Of a DNA stretch of 10,444 nucleotides, positions 1 through 6,038 are shown in pieces (position 1 is the first letter of the stretch; the number at the start of each line of letters is the position of its first letter). Source of the stretch: Pseudomonadota bacterium (lineage in GTDB: Bacteria; Myxococcota; Bradymonadia; UBA4248); NCBI GenBank assembly GCA_017629415.1, contig JAGBXG010000512.1, positions 1-10,444 on the forward strand, written 5' to 3'. The notes under the pieces were generated by a model that made no database searches, was not told the origin of the DNA, and was given only the letters and a program-made list of their open reading frames with translations. A program made the position numbers and the translations under genes.

Positions 1-82
1 GGTTTGCTTTGATGAGCGAAGCGAATCAGGTTTCTCTCCCTGTGGGAGAGACCGCCCGAAGGGCGATAGTGAGGTCAAAGCT
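1..82. repeat. 82-bp structured repeat, copy 1
   Basis: This stretch is identical, base for base, to 367-448. It contains a perfect hairpin at 33-51 (TCTCTCCC, loop TGT, GGGAGAGA) and a second at 53-65 (CGCCC, loop GAA, GGGCG). Near its ends lie the inverted sequences GCTTTGA (6-12) and TCAAAGC (75-81), so the whole unit could fold into a branched or cruciform structure. It begins at the window edge, so its true left boundary may lie outside. Open frames across it arise from repeat sequence and are not believed. The class (REP-like, MITE-like or structured RNA) cannot be decided from this sequence. Confidence 0.9.
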
Positions 83-117
83 AACGAAGAAAGCGCGCCA
101 TTCTGGCGAGCCAAAAA

Positions 118-187
118 GGGCTTTGCCCCGGACCCCACCAAAGGGCGCTGCCCTTTGGAATCCCGCCAAGGGGCTCAAGCCCCTTGG
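118..187 (+). repeat. Triple-hairpin interspersed repeat, copy 1
   Basis: Three palindromes lie in a row: GGGC-TTT-GCCC (118-128), CCAAAGGGC-GCT-GCCCTTTGG (138-158) and CCAAGGGGCT-CA-AGCCCCTTGG (166-187), followed by GGAACCC. The same arrangement, a GGGC-type hairpin, a CC-rich linker, a CCAAGGGGC hairpin and then AACCC, occurs on the opposite strand at 3293-3337 and 5981-6025, but this copy has one extra hairpin. The two CCAA hairpins here differ by an A:T to G:C change made on both arms, which keeps pairing intact. No T-run follows, so it is not a standard intrinsic terminator. Confidence 0.8.
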
Positions 188-201
188 AACCCGCAATGGG
201 A

Positions 202-307
202 ACTTACGTCTTTTTGTAAGTAAAACAATTCGTGAACATTGACGTTTTAAGGGCAAAATGGAATCTTGTATTCCATTCCGCTTTGCGTGGTTTTAACAAT
301 TCGTGAA
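202..307. repeat. Small hairpins and a 13-bp direct repeat
   Basis: The 13-mer AACAATTCGTGAA occurs at 224-236 and again at 295-307, a spacing of 71 bp. Between the copies lies the hairpin ATGGAAT-CTTGT-ATTCCAT (258-276). Just before the first copy is ACTTAC (202-207) pairing with GTAAGT (216-221). No gene is visible here. The pattern is consistent with decayed or nested repeat elements, or with target duplications around an inserted palindrome; the sequence alone does not distinguish these. Confidence 0.6.
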
Positions 308-366
308 TGCTGACTTTTTTTTGCTGCAGAATAGATGCTATTTTGAGAAAATAAGGCAAACACTCA

Positions 367-448
367 GGTTTGCTTTGATGAGCGAAGCGAATCAGGTTTC
401 TCTCCCTGTGGGAGAGACCGCCCGAAGGGCGATAGTGAGGTCAAAGCT
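367..448. repeat. 82-bp structured repeat, copy 2
   Basis: Exact second copy of 1-82 in the same orientation, starting 366 bp downstream of the first. It carries the same two internal hairpins and the same inverted ends. Flanking sequence on the right (after 448) is unrelated to that after copy 1, so the repeat boundary on that side is sharp at base 448. Identity without a single mismatch implies recent copying or ongoing conversion. Confidence 0.9.
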
Positions 449-556
449 GCTCTCCCCACTTCAATCCATGGGTAAAATGCCAGTTTGCATATCGCTGCTT
501 TTCAAATACCAAAAATGATAAAAAAAACACGCATACTCTGCTAAAATCCAGAGAAA

Positions 557-573
557 GTCCGTATAAAACGGAC
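557..573. promoter_or_regulatory. Inverted repeat in the K+ channel gene leader
   Basis: GTCCGT, loop ATAAA, ACGGAC forms a perfect 6-bp inverted repeat about 50 bp before the chosen channel start. It could be an operator or a short leader hairpin. The rest of 449-606 is A/T-rich and shows no convincing -35/-10 pair. The role is inferred from position only. Confidence 0.35.
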
Positions 574-624
574 AAATCTAATGCTTCAATTCTGTCATTC
601 TATCTTTTGAATCGGTTATCCTCA

Positions 625-2343
625 ATGCGTGGTGCTTCTGTTGCCTTGATTTATGCCATGAAACAAAAATTTTCAGGCTCAAACCGAAAATTTCTGTCTT
701 GGTTTACCCTTGTCCTGCTTATCCTGTGTGTGGTCTATTCACTCCTGTTCCACCTCTTTATGATGTATGAGGGACGCGAATATTCCATGCTGACCGGATT
801 TTATTGGACATTAGTTGTCATGTCCACACAAGGGTTCGGAGATATCGTCTTCACTTCTGATGCCGGCAAAGTCTTTACCATGCTTGTCAATATGACAGGC
901 ATCTTGTTCATGATCGTGCTGCTGCCATTCGTCATCATTGAATTCGTATACAACCCTTTAATGGCCGCACAACGCGATGCCACTGCACCGCGAAAATTGC
1001 CCGAAAATATGCATGGTCACGTGCTGATTACATGCTTTGATATCGTCGCCGAAGCCTTTATCAAACGACTTGTGCAGCACAAAATCCCTTATACCGTCAT
1101 CGTTGAAGACGTAAACGAAGCCTATCGCTTAAGCGATTTGGGCATCCATGTACTCGTCGGCGATTTGCGAAATACACAAACCTATCTTGACGCACGCATC
1201 GATAAAGCCGCACTCGTGGCCGTCACCTCAACATCTGATCCCATCAATACAAATATCGTTTTTGTCATCCGACAAGTCTGTCCAACCATTCCCATTGTAT
1301 CTTTTGCAAACCATGAAGATTCAATAGACATCTTAGAACTTGCCGGCAGCAATCAAGTCCTCAATATCAGTGATCTGATGGGAAAAGCTTTGGCACAATC
1401 CACTTCAAACGAAGGACATGCCGCACATATTATGGGGCAAATCAACGACTTATTTATTGTCGAAGCCCGAGTCAACGGCACAGAACTCGTCGGAAAAACA
1501 CTCAAAGAAGCCGATCTCGGCAAAAAACTGAATGTCACTGTCGTTGGTGTCTGGGAACGCGGAAAATTTGAATTAGCCGGACCCAACACGCGAGTCGCCG
1601 AAAACTCTATCCTCGTCATGGCCGTCAGCCACGAACAGCTCAAAACCTATAATGAACAGTTCAGCGCCGAATTTGAAGCCGGAAACGGTGTCGTCATTCT
1701 CGGAGCTGGAGACGTCGGATTCGCAGCCGCACGTTACCTCAAAACAAAAAATATCCCCTTCACCATTATCGACAAAGAAGAACCTAAACACCGCATCGCC
1801 GATGAATTCCGAGGCTCCATTGTCACCGGCGATGCCGCCGATCTCGAATTCTTAAAATCTACCTTATTTTTTGAGGCTTCTGCCATCCTCATCACTACGC
1901 ATGATGATGATACCAATATTTTCCTGACTTTATATTTCCGAAAACTCAGACCCGGTGTCCAAATTATCGTCAGAACAAATCAAGAACGAAACATCCTCAT
2001 GCTCCATCGTGCAGGCGCAGACTTCGTTGTCTCCTCTTCAACGATGGCTTCTATCATGCTGTTCAACAACCTCAATCAAGGACACCTCTACACCATGGTG
2101 GAAGGCCTCTATGCCATTCAGGTCAAAATACCACCTAAAATGGTCGGAAAATCCTTAGTCAATCTGCAATTCCGTGCCCTTACAGGCTGCTCTGTCATTG
2201 CCATGATTCAAAATGAACAATGTATTATCAACCCATCACCATTTGAACCCCTGCCTTCTGATGTAGAAATCATTATGGTACTCACCCCAGAAGCCGAAGA
2301 ACGTTTCGTCAAACATTTTGGAAACGACGAAACAAACATGTAA
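625..2343 (+). CDS. Two-TM potassium channel with tandem RCK (TrkA-N/TrkA-C) domains, GsuK-like
   Basis: Predicted inner-membrane K+ channel subunit of 572 residues, gated by cytoplasmic ligands. Counting from the ATG at 625: transmembrane helix 1 at about 23-47; a pore loop with filter STQGFGD (67-73); helix 2 at about 84-107; first RCK Rossmann domain at about 132-250; its TrkA-C lobe at 276-339; second Rossmann domain from 354 with an intact GAGDVG loop (360-365) and an acidic residue ending strand 2 (IIDKEE); second TrkA-C lobe at 495-562. Two RCK units in one chain recall GsuK and eukaryotic BK rather than single-RCK MthK. The first Rossmann loop (ITCFDIVAEAF) has lost its glycines, so only the second unit looks able to bind NAD or a nucleotide in the usual way. 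The start is uncertain: a TTG at 607 and an ATG at 658 are in frame and none has a clear ribosome binding site. The stop overlaps the ribosome binding site of the next gene. Confidence 0.88.
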   Translation: MRGASVALIYAMKQKFSGSNRKFLSWFTLVLLILCVVYSLLFHLFMMYEGREYSMLTGFYWTLVVMSTQGFGDIVFTSDAGKVFTMLVNMTGILFMIVLLPFVIIEFVYNPLMAAQRDATAPRKLPENMHGHVLITCFDIVAEAFIKRLVQHKIPYTVIVEDVNEAYRLSDLGIHVLVGDLRNTQTYLDARIDKAALVAVTSTSDPINTNIVFVIRQVCPTIPIVSFANHEDSIDILELAGSNQVLNISDLMGKALAQSTSNEGHAAHIMGQINDLFIVEARVNGTELVGKTLKEADLGKKLNVTVVGVWERGKFELAGPNTRVAENSILVMAVSHEQLKTYNEQFSAEFEAGNGVVILGAGDVGFAAARYLKTKNIPFTIIDKEEPKHRIADEFRGSIVTGDAADLEFLKSTLFFEASAILITTHDDDTNIFLTLYFRKLRPGVQIIVRTNQERNILMLHRAGADFVVSSSTMASIMLFNNLNQGHLYTMVEGLYAIQVKIPPKMVGKSLVNLQFRALTGCSVIAMIQNEQCIINPSPFEPLPSDVEIIMVLTPEAEERFVKHFGNDETNM

Positions 2344-2346
2344 GGA
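2342..2346 (+). promoter_or_regulatory. Ribosome binding site overlapping the channel stop codon
   Basis: AAGGA shares its first two bases with the TAA stop of the channel gene and is 9 bases before the ATG at 2356. It fixes the start of the membrane protein gene and suggests coupling of termination and re-initiation. Confidence 0.6.
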
Positions 2347-2355
2347 CAAACTGCA

Positions 2356-3102
2356 ATGCTCAAAACAGCATTCAAAGGCAAAAACGCCATTATCTATCAA
2401 TTCTTGCTTCAAATGATGACTGGGGTCATGCAACTGGCTATGTTTATGGCTCTGCTCACAGCAACAATCGCTATCTCACAGGATTTGGAATCTATCACGG
2501 GCTTTTCTGCTGCCTCAGCATGGAAATGGAGCTGTTTCCTAGGCATACCCGCAGGAGCTTTCTGGGTCTTTTCTGCTGCATGCCGCGTGCAAATCTGGCG
2601 TGAATTTGATGCCGCCGATACTTCAAGCCAAAGAAAAGATAAATGGATGGTCGATTTGCCCGCCATCATGGGCATCGACCTCATCACAACCCTGCTCCGC
2701 AATACTTGCATCATCACCATGATGTTGGCCGTCTTTGGCATGCTCTTCAATGCCTCCAAACTCGGGATGTTTATCACGGCCATCTCTGCACTTTTGCTCT
2801 TCTGCCTCGAAATTGTTACACCAGCATGGACATCTGAACGCATCTTGTCAGGCACTCATCTTTGGCATGCCTTAATACATGCTTTACAGAAAATCGTTCA
2901 GTCCCCTATCAAAGCCCTCGCCTGCTATCTGATTCCTAACATCATGACCATCACAGCCATCTGCGCATTGCCGCTGCAAACCCAAGCAGGAAACCTCACC
3001 GGCATACTCTCCCTCTTGGCCGTTGCCATTTTCATCCCTTGCTTCATTCCCATGTGCTGGCTTAGCTGGATGCGAAACCAAACTTCTGTTTCGTCATCAT
3101 AG
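2356..3102 (+). CDS. Hypothetical six-helix membrane protein, co-transcribed with the K+ channel
   Basis: A 248-residue protein I do not recognise. It is strongly hydrophobic, with about six likely transmembrane helices near residues 13-40, 55-77, 103-131, 136-157, 186-207 and 214-238. A polar, charged loop at roughly 78-100 (QIWREFDAADTSSQRKDKW) separates helices 2 and 3. No signal peptide or soluble domain is visible. The start is well supported: AAGGA (2342-2346) overlaps the stop codon of the channel gene and lies 9 bases before the ATG. Only 12 bases separate the two genes, so they form an operon and are probably translationally linked. The context suggests a partner or a membrane function related to the channel, but this is inference only; no transporter or enzyme motif is evident. 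Confidence 0.8.
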   Translation: MLKTAFKGKNAIIYQFLLQMMTGVMQLAMFMALLTATIAISQDLESITGFSAASAWKWSCFLGIPAGAFWVFSAACRVQIWREFDAADTSSQRKDKWMVDLPAIMGIDLITTLLRNTCIITMMLAVFGMLFNASKLGMFITAISALLLFCLEIVTPAWTSERILSGTHLWHALIHALQKIVQSPIKALACYLIPNIMTITAICALPLQTQAGNLTGILSLLAVAIFIPCFIPMCWLSWMRNQTSVSSS

Positions 3103-3292
3103 ATGGAGTCTAAAGTATTCCAGGAAGCTTCGCGCCTTGTTTCCTCGAATGCAAACAGACATTAAAAAAGCTTCAGCATTCACAAAGTATCAAGCCACCA
3201 CAAGCGAAATAGGATACAGGGTCCCATTTCGCCCCAAAACGCAAATAACCAGTATCCGTCTAACCCACGAAAAACGCCCAATATTATGGGTT

Positions 3293-3337
3293 CCAAGGGG
3301 CTTAGCCCCTTGGCGGGGTTTGGGGCGGAGCCCCAAA
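3293..3337 (-). repeat. Double-hairpin interspersed repeat, copy 2 (downstream of folK)
   Basis: Two adjacent perfect hairpins: CCAAGGGGCT-T-AGCCCCTTGG (3293-3313) and TTTGGGGC-GGA-GCCCCAAA (3319-3337). On the minus strand the order is the GGGGC hairpin, then the CCAAGGGG hairpin, then AACCC, matching the copy at 5981-6025. It lies about 35 bases beyond the folK stop codon, in the convergent gap between folK and the channel operon. There is no T-run on either strand, so it is not a classic intrinsic terminator, but it could stop or protect 3' ends. The rest of 3103-3372 shows no gene. Confidence 0.8.
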
Positions 3338-3372
3338 AGAACTTTGCGCATGCCTTGCCCTTTGCACCCCCT

Positions 3373-3864
3373 CTATTGGGGCAATGCCGCCAAAATCTCA
3401 CGTAAAGAACGTTTCAACACAGGATGTATCCAGTCCGGAGCTACATCGCAAGCAGGCTCTAAAACAAACTGACGCTGATGCATACGAGGATGCGGCAAAA
3501 TCAGCTCACACTTATCCACCGGGTCTAAAATGAGATCTTCGTAAAGCAACAGATCGAGATCTATCGTACGTGGACTGCATTCAGGTGCCGGACGAACACG
3601 ACCTAAAACCTGCTCTACCTCAAGCAAACGATCCAAAAGTTCATTCGGGCTTAAAAATGTTTTCGCCCTAAGAACAGCATTCAAGTAAGAAGGTACAGGC
3701 TCAACAGGTACGACAGCTCCTGGCTTATCATAAACAGGATCTGTCGTATAAATTCGACTCAAATGCTGATCAAAGAGGTCACTGCTCAACAATATACATG
3801 CACGTGAAAAAGTAACCTCTACATCGCCCAAATTGCCGCCTAAAGCAATTAATATATTATTCAT
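3373..3864 (-). CDS. folK: 2-amino-4-hydroxy-6-hydroxymethyldihydropteridine pyrophosphokinase (HPPK)
   Basis: Transfers pyrophosphate from ATP to 6-hydroxymethyl-7,8-dihydropterin, the step before dihydropteroate synthase in folate synthesis; a cytosolic enzyme. At 163 residues it is close to the roughly 160 usual for the family. Visible landmarks: an N-terminal ALGGNLGD (7-14); YLNAV (60-64) in the substrate region; LGRVRP (87-92); PRTIDLDLLLY (98-108), whose aspartates 102 and 104 bind the two magnesium ions; and LPHPRMHQRQFVLEPACDVA (123-142). The residue aligned with Trp89 of the E. coli enzyme is Cys96 here. The ATG lies inside the end of the upstream lipoprotein gene: the bases TATGAATAA hold both the folK ATG and that gene's TAA, an 8-bp overlap in another frame. 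No ribosome binding site is seen, so translational coupling is likely. No other folate gene is in the window. Confidence 0.95.
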   Translation of the reverse strand: MNNILIALGGNLGDVEVTFSRACILLSSDLFDQHLSRIYTTDPVYDKPGAVVPVEPVPSYLNAVLRAKTFLSPNELLDRLLEVEQVLGRVRPAPECSPRTIDLDLLLYEDLILDPVDKCELILPHPRMHQRQFVLEPACDVAPDWIHPVLKRSLREILAALPQ

Positions 3865-5839
3865 AAATATATCTAAAATCGCGAATTACGGCCATGTGCT
3901 GCATATTCGTTGCACTCGAGTCATTGGCTTGAACAGGCTTGACATCTGCCAATTCGCCATTCTTGCTATAAACACGACTGTCAAAAACATGACCATTATA
4001 ATACTTATGCTGCCCAATCTCACAAGGAATCTCAAACCGATTGAAAGCTTTATCTACAAATAAATGATCTAAAACTTTCTTGCGGTTTTTATTCGTTGTT
4101 TCATCATTTTCTTGATCAACTGGAAGCTTCACATCGACATTAAAATAGTCGTCTAAACTCCCATTACCCTGGAAATTCCGGTTAAAATCACCGCCAATCA
4201 TTAAGAAATAATCCAGCTTATTCTGTTTATCAGCCACATGTTTCTTATTCATCGCTGACATTAAACTCGGAGCTTCCTGCGTACTCGTATCTGTCCCTAA
4301 ATGAACGCTGATCACCATCAATTCCTTCGGTCCAGGTAAATCAATAATCGCCCAGTCCCAATCACGATTCGACTGTTTATTCGACTTCCAATAACCGGAA
4401 TCAACAATATCATAACGAGAAATAATACCATTAGGAATCTGTCCACGGCCACGATGATATTTAAATTCTGTACCAAACGCCTGATCAACCAGCTTGCGAA
4501 TATTCGCATCTGAATCATCACCGCTTGAACTATACATATTAAATTCCTGAATCATAACAATATCAGGTTTAATCGCCTGGAATATACGAATCCCATGACC
4601 CGGAGAATACGATTGATGATCCCCGGATGTAATATTCGCAGCAACCGCACGAAATTCTAAAATATTAGAACTGCCCGCAGGAACTCCTTCTGTATCCACC
4701 GTTGTCGCGGATATCGGTGCCACAAACAAATTATCAAAACGGGAATCGGCACTCGTAACCTTAAATTCTACCAAATAATCCTGATCGCCATCCCCCTGAC
4801 CATCACGAAGACCGGAAAGCGTCACTGCCTGACGTATATCCCAATTGTTTGTCGCAAAAACAACCGAAGATGTCGACACTTTGCCTTCACTTGAATCACT
4901 GACCGTAATCTGAACATTCACGCTGGCCGTCGGCTGCGTACCCGCCGAAATATAAAATGTCGATTTACCGCCTTCCAAAACACGCAAACTATTCGTACTG
5001 ACAACCATCGAAGCCGTCGCCGTCGCATCATTATCCACATTTGTCACATGAATACTTTCCACCGTCAGCGCACTGTATTGAGGATCCGCACTCTGAACAG
5101 GCCCTAATGTGATATCATAAGTCACATTGCCATCGATTTCATGATCATCAACACTGCTGACCGTAATCACCTGCGGAACATTCCAATTCGTCCCGTCAAA
5201 CATCAACGAAGCCGTATTCACAGTCCCCTCGCTGGTATCTGAAGAACGCACAGGAATCAATACTTGATCTGTCGGCGCCGCACTCAATGAAACATTGACA
5301 GAAGCCGTTGTCCCCGTCTCATACGTCGTCAAACTCGCGGGGGTCACAATCACACTGCCGCGTCCGGGATCCACAGGACCGGGATCCACAGGACCAGGAT
5401 CTACAGGACCAGGATCTACACTGCCGGCATCGTCATCTGAACACAATATTTGAATTGATTGACTCAAACCGTCAAACGCACTGTCGCTGCTTACCGTCAT
5501 AAATGTCACTGTGACCGTCACATCGCCATCCTGAACAGCATTGTCAATACACGCAAAATCAACATTTGAAAACGTTGCTGTCTGACCAGGCAAAAAAGAT
5601 ATCACCGAATTGCCCGTCATCCCTAAACGCGCCGGATCCGAAATGGATACACTGACTTGAACAACTGCCGCAGAATTCTCATGAAATCCTACTGATACGG
5701 CCTGACTGCCACCATTTTCCATCAGCCATACTGGTTCCTCAGGCATCACAAAAAATACGCCATCGCCATCCTCGTTACAGCTGCATAAACATGCGCTCAA
5801 AGCCACCAAAAGACCGTATCGTGCAAATTTCTTTAACAT
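3857..5839 (-). CDS. Surface-type lipoprotein: Calx-beta-like repeats and C-terminal EEP (nuclease/phosphodiesterase fold) domain, paralogue A
   Basis: A 660-residue predicted lipoprotein. The ATG at 5839 follows AAGGGA by 5 bases; an upstream in-frame GTG at 5863 lacks such support. The signal peptide MLKKFARYGLLVALSAC has a lipobox LSAC (Cys17), with Cys21 as alternative. An N-terminal beta-rich domain (about 25-136) holds two cysteines (97, 133). A spacer of four VDPGP/R units (141-160) follows, then two beta-sandwich repeats at about 162-271 and 274-383, each with a GKV/GTV strand, a W in the middle and a D-rich end. Residues 394-660 match the EEP fold: Asn402 (AANIT), Glu432 (IQEFN), His513 (SVHLGTD), Asp551 and Asn553 (GGDFNRN), Asp591 (LDHLFVD) and His648 in MQHMAV. 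The Asp that normally precedes the last His is Gln647. The substrate is unknown; nucleic acid or another phosphodiester is plausible. It lies downstream of a longer paralogue and overlaps folK by 8 bp. Confidence 0.85.
   Translation of the reverse strand: MLKKFARYGLLVALSACLCSCNEDGDGVFFVMPEEPVWLMENGGSQAVSVGFHENSAAVVQVSVSISDPARLGMTGNSVISFLPGQTATFSNVDFACIDNAVQDGDVTVTVTFMTVSSDSAFDGLSQSIQILCSDDDAGSVDPGPVDPGPVDPGPVDPGRGSVIVTPASLTTYETGTTASVNVSLSAAPTDQVLIPVRSSDTSEGTVNTASLMFDGTNWNVPQVITVSSVDDHEIDGNVTYDITLGPVQSADPQYSALTVESIHVTNVDNDATATASMVVSTNSLRVLEGGKSTFYISAGTQPTASVNVQITVSDSSEGKVSTSSVVFATNNWDIRQAVTLSGLRDGQGDGDQDYLVEFKVTSADSRFDNLFVAPISATTVDTEGVPAGSSNILEFRAVAANITSGDHQSYSPGHGIRIFQAIKPDIVMIQEFNMYSSSGDDSDANIRKLVDQAFGTEFKYHRGRGQIPNGIISRYDIVDSGYWKSNKQSNRDWDWAIIDLPGPKELMVISVHLGTDTSTQEAPSLMSAMNKKHVADKQNKLDYFLMIGGDFNRNFQGNGSLDDYFNVDVKLPVDQENDETTNKNRKKVLDHLFVDKAFNRFEIPCEIGQHKYYNGHVFDSRVYSKNGELADVKPVQANDSSATNMQHMAVIRDFRYIYE
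5360..5419 (-). repeat. Four 15-bp tandem repeats encoding VDPGP units
   Basis: Four consecutive 15-base units encode V-D-P-G-P, V-D-P-G-P, V-D-P-G-P and V-D-P-G-R (residues 141-160 of paralogue A). The units differ mainly at synonymous positions (for example GTA/GTG and GGT/GGA). They form a proline- and glycine-rich flexible linker between the N-terminal domain and the beta-sandwich repeats. Because the unit length is a multiple of three, gain or loss of copies would alter linker length without breaking the frame. Confidence 0.9.
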
Positions 5840-5980
5840 GAGGTTCCCTTGTTCAAGCTCCACCCATGGGAGTTTAAAAATATCGCGTTATTCCATCAGT
5901 GTTTTCTGGGGCAAAACACAAAACATACGCAAATTCACAAATCACTTATGCCCTACAAAATATCAAATCTATTGTGGGTT

Positions 5981-6025
5981 CCAAGGGGCTCAGCCCCTTG
6001 GTGGAGTGTGGGGCAAAGCCCCACA
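5981..6025 (-). repeat. Double-hairpin interspersed repeat, copy 3 (between the two lipoprotein genes)
   Basis: Hairpins CCAAGGGGCT-C-AGCCCCTTGG (5981-6001) and TGTGGGGC-AAA-GCCCCACA (6007-6025) sit just after the TGA stop of the longer lipoprotein gene (6039-6041). On the minus strand the segment just before the first hairpin (GCATGCAAAGTTTTG) resembles the one before copy 2, so the repeat family is somewhat longer than its two stems. Compared with copy 2, the second stem has T:A changed to G:C on both arms. The gap 5840-6038 holds no gene; a promoter for paralogue A may be here but none is convincing. Confidence 0.85.
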
Positions 6026-6038
6026 AAACTTTGCATGC

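Noticed and set aside
1..448. Possible CRISPR array from the duplicated 82-bp unit
   Set aside because: Only two copies, far longer than CRISPR repeats, with a 284-bp interval full of other palindromes and no cas genes nearby.
9..518. Short open frames on both strands across the left repeats (9-242, 26-256, 303-518)
   Set aside because: They are read through palindromic repeats; the same peptide segment recurs because the DNA is repeated, and no ribosome binding site or protein-like composition supports them.
3023..3472. 149-codon plus-strand frame overlapping the end of the membrane protein gene and folK
   Set aside because: It runs through the end of one gene, a hairpin repeat and the antisense of folK; no start signal and no coherent protein character.
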